50,448 nt of DNA. Origin: Lichenibacterium minor (GTDB lineage: Bacteria > Pseudomonadota > Alphaproteobacteria > Rhizobiales > Beijerinckiaceae). The stretch is from the NCBI RefSeq assembly GCF_004137685.1, contig NZ_QYBB01000031.1:1-50448 (forward strand), given 5' to 3'. Both the position numbers and the translations under genes were made by a program. The stretch's first letter is position 1. Every line of letters begins with the position of its first letter. Under the pieces are notes generated by a model. It was not told where the DNA came from and did no database searches. It saw only the letters and a list, made by a program, of their open reading frames with translations. Shown in pieces: positions 27,039-35,729 of the stretch.

Positions 27039-29171
27039 GTGTTGCCGCCCGGCTGGCGCGTCGAGCCCGCCCCGGCGCGGCCGCCCGGGGTCGAACCCCC
27101 GACGCTGCGCCACCCCGAGCCGGGGCTGCGGCTCGTGCGCGACTTCGCGCCCGCGCATCCGGTCGGCTGGTCGGCGCTGACGCTGCGCTACGACGGGCCG
27201 GGGGTCGTCGACGCGCGCCTGGCATTCCGGTTCGACGACGGCACCGAACTCGTCCAGCACCTGGCCAAGACCGGCCGCAACGTGTTCTTCGGCATGGTGC
27301 GGCCGTCCCGCCCGTTGCTCGGGATCGCCGTCGCGGTGTCGGGTTCGGCCGACCTGGCCGCGCCCGCCGTCCTGGAGTTCCGCCCGGTGCCGCCGTGGGA
27401 ACGGCGCCGGGCGCTGGTCCGCCGCGCCGCGGCGGTGCTGCGCGGCGACCCGCGCTCGTTTCCGTGGCGCCTCGCCCGCTTCGCCGTGCAGTTGAGCCGG
27501 TCCGGCCGCACCGTGATCCCCGTGTCGACGGAGGTCCGCAGCCCGGACGGCGCGTATGCGCTGTGGCGCGAGCGCTTCGACGAGCGGCCGGAGGCGGAAG
27601 CCGCCTTCCATCGCGCCCGCTCGTCCGCGCTGGCGCGGCGGCCCGTCTTCACCGTCGTGGCGGGGCCGGACCTCGACGGCCCGGCGCTCGACGGGCTCGC
27701 CGCCAGCCTCGACGCCCAGATCTATCCGGATTGGGAGCTGCTGGTGCCGGACGGCGCCCCGGCGCCCGACCGCGCGCGGCTGCGCCGCTACGATCCGGCC
27801 GATCCCGACGCCGCTCTGGCCGGGGCGCAGGGCACCTTCGCGCTGCTGCCGCGCCCCGGCACCCGCCTCCGCGCCCACGCGCTGCTGACGCTGGCGCTGG
27901 CCATCGGCCGGCACCCGGAGGCCAAGCTCGTCTATGCCGACGAGGACCGCATCGCCCCCGACGGCGCCCGCTCGTCGCCCCAGTTCAAGCCCGCCTGGTC
28001 GCCGGCGCGGCTGCTCAGCTCGAACGCCGTCGGCGACCCCTGCTGCATCGCGATGGCGAGCCTGCGCGCTGCCGGGCTGTCGGCCGCGGACGGCGCCGCG
28101 GACTACGGCGTCGCGGCGTGGCGCCACGACCTGATGCTGCGGCTCGGCGAAGGGTTCGAGCCGCGCGACGTGCTCCACGTCGCCCAGGTGCTGTCGCACG
28201 GCGCCGGCCCCGCCGCTCCCCCCGCCGCTGAAGCCCGCAAGGAGGCGATCCGGCGCGCGCTCCACCGGCGCGGCGCGGACGCCCGCGTCCTGTCGGACCC
28301 GCGCTCGCCCGATCCCCGCATCGCCTTCGCCTTCGACGAGAACCCGCTCGTCACCCTGATCGTCCCGACGCGCGACCGCGCCGACCTCCTGCGCGTGTCG
28401 GTGGGCAGCATCCTCGCCAAGACCGCGTATCGCCGCTTCGAGATCGTGGTGGTGGACAACGGATCGGTCGAGGACGACACGTTCAAGCTCTTCGACAGCT
28501 GGGCCGCGGAGCCGCGCGTCCGGGTGCTGCGCGACCCCGGCCCCTTCAACTACGCGCGGCTCAACAACGCCGCCGCCAGGACCGCCAAGGGCACGCTGCT
28601 CGGCCTCGTCAACAACGACGTCGAGGTGACGGACGCCCATTGGCTGGAGGAGATGGCCGGCTGGGCGGCGCAGCCCGGCATCGGGTGCGTGGGCGCCAAG
28701 CTGTGGTACCCGGACGGCCGGCTGCAGCACGGCGGCGTCGTCGTCGGCGTGGCGGGGGCGGCCGGCCACCGCCACAAGCGTGCCGGCAAGGCCGACCGGG
28801 GCGGGCGCGACGACCTCGTCACCGTCAACGAGGTGTCGGCCGTGACGGCCGCCTGCCTGGTGGTGAAACGGGCCGTCTACGAGGAGGTCGGCGGGCTCGA
28901 CGAGGCGCGCTTCGCGGTCGGCTACAACGACGTGGACTTCTGCCTCAAGGTCGCGACCGCGGGCTATCGCAACCTGTGGACGCCCTTCGCCGAGATGGTC
29001 CACCACGAAAGCCTCAGCCGGGGCCGTGACCTGAGCCCGAAGACGGCTGAGCGCTTCAACCGCGAGGTCGCGGCGCTTCGGGAGAAGTGGGGCGAACGGC
29101 TGCTCGACGACCCCTACGGCTCCCCGAACCTGACGGTGGACGCGGAGGACGGGAGCACGCGGGTGCAGTGA
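27039..29171 (+). CDS. Two-domain family-2 glycosyltransferase
   Basis: About 710 residues. After a beta-rich N-terminal part of roughly 170 residues (PVGWSALTLRYDGPG, AFRFDDGTELVQHLAKTGRN) comes a reduced GT2-like domain: FTVVAGPDLDGPALDGLAAS, AQIYPDWELLVPDGAP and KLVYADEDRIAPDG, then PQFKPAWSPARLLSSNAVGD. A second, complete GT2 domain follows: PLVTLIVPTRDRADLLRVSV, EIVVVDNGSVEDD, GLVNNDVEV in the DxD position and VGGLDEARFAVGYNDVDFC. The YADED / FKPAWSP pattern is typical of large bacterial glycan-building transferases. There is no ATG; GTG at 27039 is my choice but the start is uncertain. It follows rmlA on the same strand. Confidence 0.82.
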   Translation: MLPPGWRVEPAPARPPGVEPPTLRHPEPGLRLVRDFAPAHPVGWSALTLRYDGPGVVDARLAFRFDDGTELVQHLAKTGRNVFFGMVRPSRPLLGIAVAVSGSADLAAPAVLEFRPVPPWERRRALVRRAAAVLRGDPRSFPWRLARFAVQLSRSGRTVIPVSTEVRSPDGAYALWRERFDERPEAEAAFHRARSSALARRPVFTVVAGPDLDGPALDGLAASLDAQIYPDWELLVPDGAPAPDRARLRRYDPADPDAALAGAQGTFALLPRPGTRLRAHALLTLALAIGRHPEAKLVYADEDRIAPDGARSSPQFKPAWSPARLLSSNAVGDPCCIAMASLRAAGLSAADGAADYGVAAWRHDLMLRLGEGFEPRDVLHVAQVLSHGAGPAAPPAAEARKEAIRRALHRRGADARVLSDPRSPDPRIAFAFDENPLVTLIVPTRDRADLLRVSVGSILAKTAYRRFEIVVVDNGSVEDDTFKLFDSWAAEPRVRVLRDPGPFNYARLNNAAARTAKGTLLGLVNNDVEVTDAHWLEEMAGWAAQPGIGCVGAKLWYPDGRLQHGGVVVGVAGAAGHRHKRAGKADRGGRDDLVTVNEVSAVTAACLVVKRAVYEEVGGLDEARFAVGYNDVDFCLKVATAGYRNLWTPFAEMVHHESLSRGRDLSPKTAERFNREVAALREKWGERLLDDPYGSPNLTVDAEDGSTRVQ

Positions 29172-29420
29172 TGCGCGGCCCGGCTGAACCGGCCGGGTCC
29201 TGCATCACCGTCCGTCGCGGCGCCCGGGCGAAGCCGCCCGCCCCACCGCGAAGCGGTCGGGAACCGACCGCCGGCAAGCGCCGCCGCCGGTGCGGCGTGA
29301 CCCGTCGGACATGCGTCGGCACTCCCGACGGCCGGTCCGAGGGGCGGCCCGCGTCGCGCTGGTCGCAACCTCGGCTGCCGTGCGATGACATCGGCACCGC
29401 GTCCCGCCCCGGGCCCCCCC

Positions 29421-29876
29421 ATGCTCTACTTCGCCTACGGATCGAACCTCCAGCGCGCCGGCATGGGGTCGCGCTGCCCGGCGGCGGTGCCGCTCGGCCG
29501 GGCCGCGCTCCTCGGCCACGCGCTTCTGTTCCGCTCGTGGGCCGACGTCGAGCCCCGCCCCGGCTGGTCCGTCGCGGGTGCCCTGTGGCGCATCACCCCG
29601 GCGTGCCTCGCCGCGCTCGACGATTACGAGGACGTGGACGCGGGCCTGTACCGGCGGGTGACGCTCCCGGTCCGCCCCGAGGGCGCGCCGGAGGACGTCG
29701 AGGCGCTGGTCTACCGCATGGCGGCGAGCCACGCGGCGGCGCCCGAGCCCGGCTATCTCGCGATCGTCCGCGAAGGGTGCCGCGACTTCGGGATCGACGA
29801 CGCGCCGGTCCTGCTCGCGGCGGGATCGGCCGGGGAAGGCCCGTCCCCCTACAGCAGGTGCGGCTCGGCCCGGTAG
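29421..29876 (+). CDS. Gamma-glutamylcyclotransferase-like (AIG2/GGCT) protein
   Basis: A 151-residue protein beginning with MLYFAYGSNLQRAGM, the substrate-binding YGSN loop of the GGCT/AIG2 fold. RAALLGHALLFRSW, GALWRITPACLAALDDYEDVDAGLY (with Glu at the catalytic position of the D-x-Y-E-x-V motif) and VEALVYRM follow in the normal order. It may cleave gamma-glutamyl amides to 5-oxoproline, but family members differ. The ATG right at MLYFAYGSN is preferred over one 36 bp upstream. Its last 28 bp overlap the end of the convergent GT4 gene. Confidence 0.8.
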   Translation: MLYFAYGSNLQRAGMGSRCPAAVPLGRAALLGHALLFRSWADVEPRPGWSVAGALWRITPACLAALDDYEDVDAGLYRRVTLPVRPEGAPEDVEALVYRMAASHAAAPEPGYLAIVREGCRDFGIDDAPVLLAAGSAGEGPSPYSRCGSAR

Positions 29877-31081
29877 CGGCATTCCGGCGAATAGGGCAGT
29901 TCGGGGTCGAAGTCCGTATCGGGCTTCTCCCGCACCACGCGGGCGTAGACGTCCATGATGCGGGCGCCGACCGCGCTCCACGAATACACGCGGCGGCATT
30001 CCTCCAGCCCGGCCGCCGCGATGCGGCGGCGCAGGGCGGGGTCGAGGATCATGGCGGCCAGCGCGTCGGCGTGGGCCACGACGTCGCCGGGCTCGGTCAG
30101 GATGCCGTTCTCGCCGTCCCGCAGGCAGTCGATTACGCCCACGGCCCGGCAGGACACGTTGGGCAGCCCCGACGCCATGGCTTCCAGGATGGTGTTGGAG
30201 AAACCCTCCATGTAGGTGGGGGACGCGAAGACGTCGGCGTTCCGGTACAAGTCCGGCACGGCCTCGTAGTCGGCGTAGCCGGTGAAGGCGACACGGTCGT
30301 CGAGCCGCAGCGCCGCCACCCGCTCGCGGCAGGGGTCGACGTCAGGGCCGATGCCGGACACGATGCCGCGGAACGGCAGCCCGCGGTCGCGCAGGATGCC
30401 CAGCGCGTCGAGGAAGTCGAGGGCGCCTTTCCGGCGATCGACGCGGCCGTGGTACAGGAACCGCACGGGGTCGGCGGCGTCGCCCACCCGGGCTTCGTCG
30501 GCGGGGCGGAAGCGCTCGGTGTCGACCGCGCCCGGCACCACGGTGAACCGGTCGCGGCGCGTGCCGAGCCGTTCCGTCACCTCGTCGATAAAGCTTTCCC
30601 CGCCGATCAGCAGCGCGTTGGCGTGGTTCAGCACGTCCACCATGGCGCGGCGGTGGGTTTCGCAGCAGGAGCCGACCCAGTGACCGTCCCCGCCCTGGAT
30701 CGACACCACGCAGGGGAGCCCCAGCCTGCGGGCGGCGAGGAGGGTCGCCCAGCCGGTCGGATAGCCGTATTGGGCGTGGAGCAGGTCGAAGGGCATCGCG
30801 GCGTGTTCGGCCGCGATCGTGTCGACCATCGTGTCGATGTCGCGCTCGAAGTCGCCGCTGGTCTGTTCGCCGAGCTGTTCAAGGCCGATGACGCGCACGC
30901 CCGGCACGGCCGGCGGCGGGCCGCCGCCGTAGACCCGCGTCCCGAACGCGTCGCCGCGGTACTGGCTCACCATGGTGACGTCGTGCCCGGCGCGGACGAG
31001 CTCGCGCAACAGGTTCACGGCGTAGACGCTCATTCCCGAGATGGCGGGGAAGAAGCGCCGCGATACGAAGCAGACCCTCAT
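29849..31081 (-). CDS. Family-4 glycosyltransferase
   Basis: A 410-residue GT-B enzyme. The N-terminal domain opens with MRVCFVSRRFFPAISGMSVYAVNLLRELVRAGHDVTMV, and the linker region reads IQGGDGHWVGSCCETHRRAMVD. The C-terminal donor domain has VRFLYHGRVDRRKGALDFLDAL and the E-x7-E-type SPTYMEGFSNTILEAMASGLPNVS motif of GT4 retaining transferases. It begins on an ATGA overlap with the preceding isomerase stop and has GGAGG upstream. As last gene of the inositol/YcaO operon it likely glycosylates the pathway product; donor and acceptor are unknown. Confidence 0.92.
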   Translation of the reverse strand: MRVCFVSRRFFPAISGMSVYAVNLLRELVRAGHDVTMVSQYRGDAFGTRVYGGGPPPAVPGVRVIGLEQLGEQTSGDFERDIDTMVDTIAAEHAAMPFDLLHAQYGYPTGWATLLAARRLGLPCVVSIQGGDGHWVGSCCETHRRAMVDVLNHANALLIGGESFIDEVTERLGTRRDRFTVVPGAVDTERFRPADEARVGDAADPVRFLYHGRVDRRKGALDFLDALGILRDRGLPFRGIVSGIGPDVDPCRERVAALRLDDRVAFTGYADYEAVPDLYRNADVFASPTYMEGFSNTILEAMASGLPNVSCRAVGVIDCLRDGENGILTEPGDVVAHADALAAMILDPALRRRIAAAGLEECRRVYSWSAVGARIMDVYARVVREKPDTDFDPELPYSPECRYRAEPHLL

Positions 31082-31965
31082 CGGTGGAGATCCTCCCGCC
31101 CGGCGGGTTCGCCCGCGCTCGGCGCCGCGCGGACGTTGCCCCGGCACAGGCTGAGATAGGAGAAGGCCTGCGGGATCATCAGGTCGGCGCGGTGTCCGTC
31201 GCGCGACAGTTCCACGCAGACGAGGCCGCCGAACGATGCGGCGTCGAGCGCGGCCAGGACGGCGGGCACGTCCATGTCGCCTTCGCCGAAGGGCAGGTGG
31301 ACGTGCTCGCCGCGGCGCATGTCCTCGATGCTGACGGTGCCGAGCCGGTCCGCGAACTCGGCGACCGCGGCGGCGGGATCGCGCTCGCCGGTGACGAGGA
31401 GGTGGCCGGTGTCGAGGGCGAGCTTCAGCCCGGGGATGCCCGCCGCGACGTCGCGGTAGTCGTCGACGGTTTCGACCAGCATGCCGGGTTCGGGCTCCAG
31501 CGCCGCCACGACGCCGCGCCGGCCCGCGTAGCCGACGACCTGTTCGAGCCCGGCCCGCAGCCAGTCCCGCGCCTCGTCGGGGTCGATGCCCGGCTTCGGC
31601 ACCCCGGCCCAGAACGACACGGCCTCCGAGCCCAGGATCGCGCCGACGTCGATGGCGCGGTGCAGGAAGGCGATGCGCCGCGCCCGGCCGGCCGGGTCCG
31701 CCGTGACCAGCGTCGGCTCGTGCTTGGAGCGGGGGTCGAGCAGGTAGCGGGCGCCGGTCTCGATCACCGAGCCGAACCCCAACCCGCGCAGCCGCTGCGC
31801 GAGCTTCTTCGCGTCGGCTTCCCAGGTGGCGGCGAAGGGGTCGAAGTGGTTGTGGTCGAGCGTCAGGGCCACGCCGCTGTAGCCGGTCTCGGCCATGATC
31901 ATCAGGGCGTCGTCGAGCCGGTGCGAGCCCGTGCCGTTGGTGTTGTAGGCGAAGCGGAGGGTCAT
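31078..31965 (-). CDS. TIM-barrel sugar phosphate isomerase/epimerase-family protein
   Basis: A 295-residue AP-endonuclease-2-like barrel. MTLRFAYNTNGTGSHRLDDALMIMAETGYSGVALTLDHNHFDP starts the fold. Metal-ligand strands are seen as VVAALEPEPGM, KLALDTGHLLV, VSIEDMRRGEHVHLPFGEGDMD and LVCVELSRDGH. Such enzymes isomerise or epimerise keto-sugars and inososes (IolE, IolI, IolH, Hyi). In an operon with an inositol-phosphate synthase and a Gfo/Idh/MocA dehydrogenase, an inosose isomerase or dehydratase role is a fair inference. Stop overlaps the GT4 start (ATGA); 48 bp separate it from the YcaO gene. Confidence 0.85.
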   Translation of the reverse strand: MTLRFAYNTNGTGSHRLDDALMIMAETGYSGVALTLDHNHFDPFAATWEADAKKLAQRLRGLGFGSVIETGARYLLDPRSKHEPTLVTADPAGRARRIAFLHRAIDVGAILGSEAVSFWAGVPKPGIDPDEARDWLRAGLEQVVGYAGRRGVVAALEPEPGMLVETVDDYRDVAAGIPGLKLALDTGHLLVTGERDPAAAVAEFADRLGTVSIEDMRRGEHVHLPFGEGDMDVPAVLAALDAASFGGLVCVELSRDGHRADLMIPQAFSYLSLCRGNVRAAPSAGEPAGREDLHR

Positions 31966-32014
31966 GGCGGGCTCCCCGGCGTGGGGTGGACGGGACAGGC
32001 GCGGGCCATCGTCG

Positions 32015-33553
32015 TCAGGCCACCGCGGCCCGCGCCGCCAACCGGTAGGCGACGTGGTGCGCTTCGGGCTCGCGGTAGAGCGGGTACAGGGGCCCGACGA
32101 TGCGGTCGGCTTCGGCGGTGTCGAACAGCGGCGCCCGACCGCCGGTCAGCGGTGCCAGCCGCTCCGCGGCTTCGGGCGCCAGCCGCACGGGGCGGCGCGT
32201 GTCCGTCTCGTCGCCGAACACGATCAGCGGCGAGCCGCGCTCCAGCAGCTTGCGGGTGTTGCGTTCGCCGATGCGGTAGTAGCTCATCGTTTCGACCTCT
32301 AGGTTCGGCACGATGACCTTGACCACGCCGACGGAGCCGTCCCGCGGCGAACAATCGACGTAGAGCACGTCGAAGCCCGCCGCTTCGAGCCGCTCGCGGG
32401 CGATGCGACCGCGGGAGCGCGTGTCCGAGGGCTCGGACGAGGGGGGCCGGTCGGCGCCGGGCAGCTCTCGGAAGGGCTTCTTCGACCGCACGGAGAAGAC
32501 GGAGCCGTCGAGCGCGCGCTTGAGGTCGGCCGCACCCATGTCGGTCCAGTCCATCATGGCCCGCAACGCGCGGCTTTCTTCCAGCTCCAGGCTGGGCAGC
32601 GCGGTGCGGACGAAGTCGTCGACGTAGCCGGGGGGCGCCACCGAAAGCGCTTCCCCCATGGGGCCGTGGCCGTAGGTCTTGCGCACGCGCGCCGAGCAGA
32701 ACTCCAGCAGCGCCTTGTGCAGGGCGCGGCGCGGGTCCGGATCGCAGGCCTCGCCGCAGGCGGACAGCATGATGGGGACGCGGGGCGTCCCGCGGTCGTA
32801 GCCCACCACGTAAAGGTTGGTCAGGCCGAACTCGTCGGTGGCGAACTTGGGCAGGACCTCGATGCCGAGGCCGTCGAGCTTGGCGAGGAGCGCGCGGGCG
32901 TCCTCGCCGACGTCGGCCCCCTCGAGGTCGAGCACCACGCCCTGGTCCAGGGCGCGGAACAGCAGGCCGTTGCCGTCGCGCTGCAGGCATTCGAGGAGCC
33001 CGTGGCCGACCGCCCAGTCCACGTCCGGGCCCGCGCCCAGCCCGTTGGTGATCAGCGTCGTGAACGGCTGGTAGCCCGGTGGCAGCTCGAAGAAGTCGCA
33101 GGCGGCCACGTCCATCGGCACCCACACGCGCTCGCCGTTGCGGGCCCGGGTGGCCTCGATCCAGGCGAGGGGGGTGGCGCGCGTCACCGGGCTGCCGGCC
33201 GGCAGCCCCAGCGTCAGCGGGTCGGCCACGCGGTCGCGGCCGAACTCGCGCGCCAGCGTGTCGTAGCTGTCGATCCGGCGCGGCTCGTCGCGCAGCCGCA
33301 GCGTCGGGCAGATCATCTCGGCGATCTCCGCCACGGCGCCGATGATCGCCTGGGCGTCCGTCGTGCCGTAGCCGTAGCCGGACGGCATGGCGCCGCGCAG
33401 GTCCAGCGAAGAATCGAGGAACAGCCCGACCATCCAGGCCGGCACGCCCGTGCCGTCGAGCGGCGTCATCGAGAAGCCGGCGAAGCGGCCCGCGGGCAGG
33501 GCTTCGATGTAGCGTCGGGCCGCCTCGGGGAGGTCGGCCGGCAGGTTGTTCAT
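32015..33553 (-). CDS. YcaO-domain protein
   Basis: A 512-residue YcaO enzyme. ATP-site elements are present: AIIGAVAEIAEMI (Glu76/Glu79), LITNGLGAGPDVDWAVGHGLLECLQRD (Asn170, Glu188, Arg192-Asp193) and CGEACDPDPRRALHKALLEFCSAR (Glu284, Arg289). The C-terminal subdomain GFDVLYVDCSPRDGSVGVVKVIVPNLE is also typical. YcaO proteins activate amide oxygens with ATP to form azolines, thioamides or amidines, on peptides or, in a few cases, small molecules. The C-terminus (LAARAAVA) lacks the Pro-x-Pro-x-Pro ending of azoline-forming members, and no E1-like, TfuA or precursor-peptide gene is seen nearby. It starts in an ATGA overlap with the oxidoreductase gene. Activity is inferred, substrate unknown. 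Confidence 0.9.
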   Translation of the reverse strand: MNNLPADLPEAARRYIEALPAGRFAGFSMTPLDGTGVPAWMVGLFLDSSLDLRGAMPSGYGYGTTDAQAIIGAVAEIAEMICPTLRLRDEPRRIDSYDTLAREFGRDRVADPLTLGLPAGSPVTRATPLAWIEATRARNGERVWVPMDVAACDFFELPPGYQPFTTLITNGLGAGPDVDWAVGHGLLECLQRDGNGLLFRALDQGVVLDLEGADVGEDARALLAKLDGLGIEVLPKFATDEFGLTNLYVVGYDRGTPRVPIMLSACGEACDPDPRRALHKALLEFCSARVRKTYGHGPMGEALSVAPPGYVDDFVRTALPSLELEESRALRAMMDWTDMGAADLKRALDGSVFSVRSKKPFRELPGADRPPSSEPSDTRSRGRIARERLEAAGFDVLYVDCSPRDGSVGVVKVIVPNLEVETMSYYRIGERNTRKLLERGSPLIVFGDETDTRRPVRLAPEAAERLAPLTGGRAPLFDTAEADRIVGPLYPLYREPEAHHVAYRLAARAAVA

Positions 33554-34572
33554 GGGAAGCTCGCGGTGGTGTGGGCCGCCGCCGATCGGTAGGCGGCGTC
33601 GAGGAGGCGCATGGTGGCGAGGTCGCGCGCGCCCGAGAAGGCGGAACGGTCGCCCGAGCGGAGCGCGTGCCCGAAGGCGCGCACCTGCGCGAGGAAGGGC
33701 GACAGCGCGCCGTCGAAGGGCACCGGCTCGGTTCGGCCCGTCGCGGCGTCGGTGAAGGTCAGGCTGCCGCCGGCGTCCTGGCCCATGGTGTTCTCCGCCG
33801 CCATCAGGCCGCCGGTGCCGACCACCTCCAGGCGGCGGCGCGGCAGCGTTTCCGGATGGTTGTAGGCGACGTGCAGCTGCGCCAGCGCGCCCGACGCGGT
33901 CGCGCCCATCAGCATGGCGCCGTCGTCGACCGCATAGTCCTGCACGCGGCTCTGCGTCATGGCGGCGACGGCGGCGAGCGGCTCGCCGAGCAGGAAGCCG
34001 GCGAGGTCGAGCCCGTGCGGGGCGAGGTCCATCAGGGCGCCGCCGCCGGCCTTGGCGGCGTCGACCCGCCAGTTGTCGCCGCCGGAGCCGGCCGACCAGT
34101 CCGAGCCGAGCCAGCAGGCGTAGACGATGCGGACCGCCGTGACGGTGCCGAGCCGGCCGGCCCGGACGGCGTCGCGCATCGCCACGTGGGCGGGGTGATG
34201 GCGCTGGTCGAAGGCCGTGCCGTAGAGGATGCCCTCCCGCTCGACGGCGGCGATGAGGGCGGCCGCATCGTCGAGCGTGTGGGCGAGCGGCTTCTCGCAC
34301 AGGACGGCCTTTCCGGCGCGGGCGAGCGCTTCGACCATCGGCCGGTGCAGGTGGTTCGGCGTCGCCACGTAGACGGCTTCGACGGCGGGGTCGGCGGCGA
34401 GCTCCTCCACCGTGGCGTGGGCGGCGGCGCCGAGCGCGGTCGCGTGGGCCCGGGCCGCGGGATCGGGATCGCAGACGGCGGCGAGGCGGTCGCCCGCGGC
34501 CAGCATGGCGGGCGCCGTGAAGTCGCGCGCCACCCAGCCGAAACCCGCGATGCCCCAGCGGACGGGTTCCAT
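33550..34572 (-). CDS. Gfo/Idh/MocA-family oxidoreductase
   Basis: A 340-residue NAD(P)-dependent sugar or inositol dehydrogenase-type enzyme. The Rossmann loop GIAGFGWVARDF (7-18), VYVATPNHLHRPMVEALARAGKAVLCEKPLA with the EKP motif (93-95), and the C-terminal GGGALMDLAPHGLDLAGFLLGEP, carrying the family Asp and His, are all present. Close neighbours are inositol 2-dehydrogenase, glucose-fructose oxidoreductase and aminosugar oxidases. Beside an inositol-phosphate synthase it most simply oxidises an inositol (or its derivative) to an inosose. Its ATG shares one base with the methyltransferase stop (TGATG), and its stop overlaps the YcaO start. Confidence 0.9.
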   Translation of the reverse strand: MEPVRWGIAGFGWVARDFTAPAMLAAGDRLAAVCDPDPAARAHATALGAAAHATVEELAADPAVEAVYVATPNHLHRPMVEALARAGKAVLCEKPLAHTLDDAAALIAAVEREGILYGTAFDQRHHPAHVAMRDAVRAGRLGTVTAVRIVYACWLGSDWSAGSGGDNWRVDAAKAGGGALMDLAPHGLDLAGFLLGEPLAAVAAMTQSRVQDYAVDDGAMLMGATASGALAQLHVAYNHPETLPRRRLEVVGTGGLMAAENTMGQDAGGSLTFTDAATGRTEPVPFDGALSPFLAQVRAFGHALRSGDRSAFSGARDLATMRLLDAAYRSAAAHTTASFP

Positions 34573-35729
34573 CACCAGCGCTCCGGAAGGTCGACGAGGG
34601 CGCGGCGCCGGGCGGCGCCGGCGCGGGCCGCGGCGTCGGCGGGCTCGGCGAAGGTCGCCGGGTAGGTGGCGAGGGGGCCGTATTCGGCGGCGTAGCGCTC
34701 GGACGGGAAGCGGATGCGCGGCGGCGCGCCCGCGTCGTAGAGCGGGTTGGCCCGCAGCGCCGCGCCCTGGGGCGGCATCGCGAAGCCGGCGTCCAGCGCC
34801 CGCGGCCGCCGCCGCAGCCCCGGGCCCGCCGCCACCGCGAATGCTTCGACGTGCCGGAGCTCGCCCGGCGCCCGCGGCACGGGAGCGCGCGCGTCCTGCA
34901 GCGCCCGCGTCAGCTCCCCGTCGTCGTAGACGACGCCGTCCGGGAAGCGCGCCGCGATCTCGTCCGCCGTCACGGCGCGGCCGGCCGAATAGTTCTCCGC
35001 TTCGCGGTTGTGGACGTGCCCCACCGCCAGCCACCCGCCGGCGGCGGCGAGCCCGCGCAGCCGCGCGAGCACTTCGTCCTTGGGCTCGAGGAAGTAGAAG
35101 GCATCCTGGCACAGGACGAGGTCGAAGCCGCCGTCCGCGACCGGCCAGGGCGAAGCCGCGTCGAAGCAGACGAGGCGCGCGTCCGGCCCCACCACCCAGT
35201 GCCGGGCGAGCCACAGCTTGGCGAAGACGACATCGGCACCGGCATAGGCGGCGCCGCGGCGGATGAACTCGCGCCCGTAATGGCCGATGCCGCAGGCGAG
35301 TTCGAAGCAGCGGCCGATCTCGCCCCGATGCGCCTCGATCAGCGCCAGGCCGGCGAGGTAGGTCGGGTCGCTCCAGCGATGGGCGAAGTAATCGCCGACG
35401 CGGCCGAAGCCGAGCAGGCCCATGGCGTCGCGCAGCGTCAGGCTGTCCGCCCCGGCGGCGAGGCGCGCGAGGTCGGCGGGGTCCGGCGCCGGGCCGGTCC
35501 ACCAATCGTCCTGGTCGCCCAGCAGCGCCGCCAGCGCGCCCGCGCGGTCGCCGGCGTCGAGCCGCTCCAGCGCATGGGCCGACAGGGCGTCGCGGCCCGT
35601 GCGGAGGAAGGGGATGCCGTCGACGACGGGCCAACGCTTCCCGTCCGGCTCGCGCAGCGCGTGCGGCCCGTCGGGGACGAGCGCCGCGCCGGTGACGGGC
35701 GACAGAAGCCCGCTCCAGTCCGCCGTCAC
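34572..35729 (-). CDS. SAM-dependent methyltransferase with Trm112-like N-terminus
   Basis: A 385-residue class I methyltransferase. The first 45 residues (LLSPVTGAALVPDGPHALREPDGKRWPVVDGIPFLR) follow the pattern of Trm112-like domains but without zinc Cys residues. From about residue 120 the SAM fold begins: CFELACGIGHYGREF (motif I), ARLVCFDAASPWPVADGGFDLVLCQDAFYFL (motifs II-III) and LAAAGGWLAVGHVHNRE. Likely acceptors are O or N atoms of a sugar-like product. It starts with GTG that overlaps the stop of the HD-like gene (GTGA), showing translational coupling. The C-terminal 100 residues (RRRPRALDAGFAMPP, RIRFPSERYAAEYG) are unfamiliar. Confidence 0.85.
   Translation of the reverse strand: MTADWSGLLSPVTGAALVPDGPHALREPDGKRWPVVDGIPFLRTGRDALSAHALERLDAGDRAGALAALLGDQDDWWTGPAPDPADLARLAAGADSLTLRDAMGLLGFGRVGDYFAHRWSDPTYLAGLALIEAHRGEIGRCFELACGIGHYGREFIRRGAAYAGADVVFAKLWLARHWVVGPDARLVCFDAASPWPVADGGFDLVLCQDAFYFLEPKDEVLARLRGLAAAGGWLAVGHVHNREAENYSAGRAVTADEIAARFPDGVVYDDGELTRALQDARAPVPRAPGELRHVEAFAVAAGPGLRRRPRALDAGFAMPPQGAALRANPLYDAGAPPRIRFPSERYAAEYGPLATYPATFAEPADAAARAGAARRRALVDLPERW

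Noticed and set aside
32015..34300. YcaO gene extended upstream to 761 codons
   Set aside because: The extension is the oxidoreductase gene in the wrong phase; the ATG at 33553 sits in an ATGA overlap with that gene's stop and begins a normal YcaO N-terminus.
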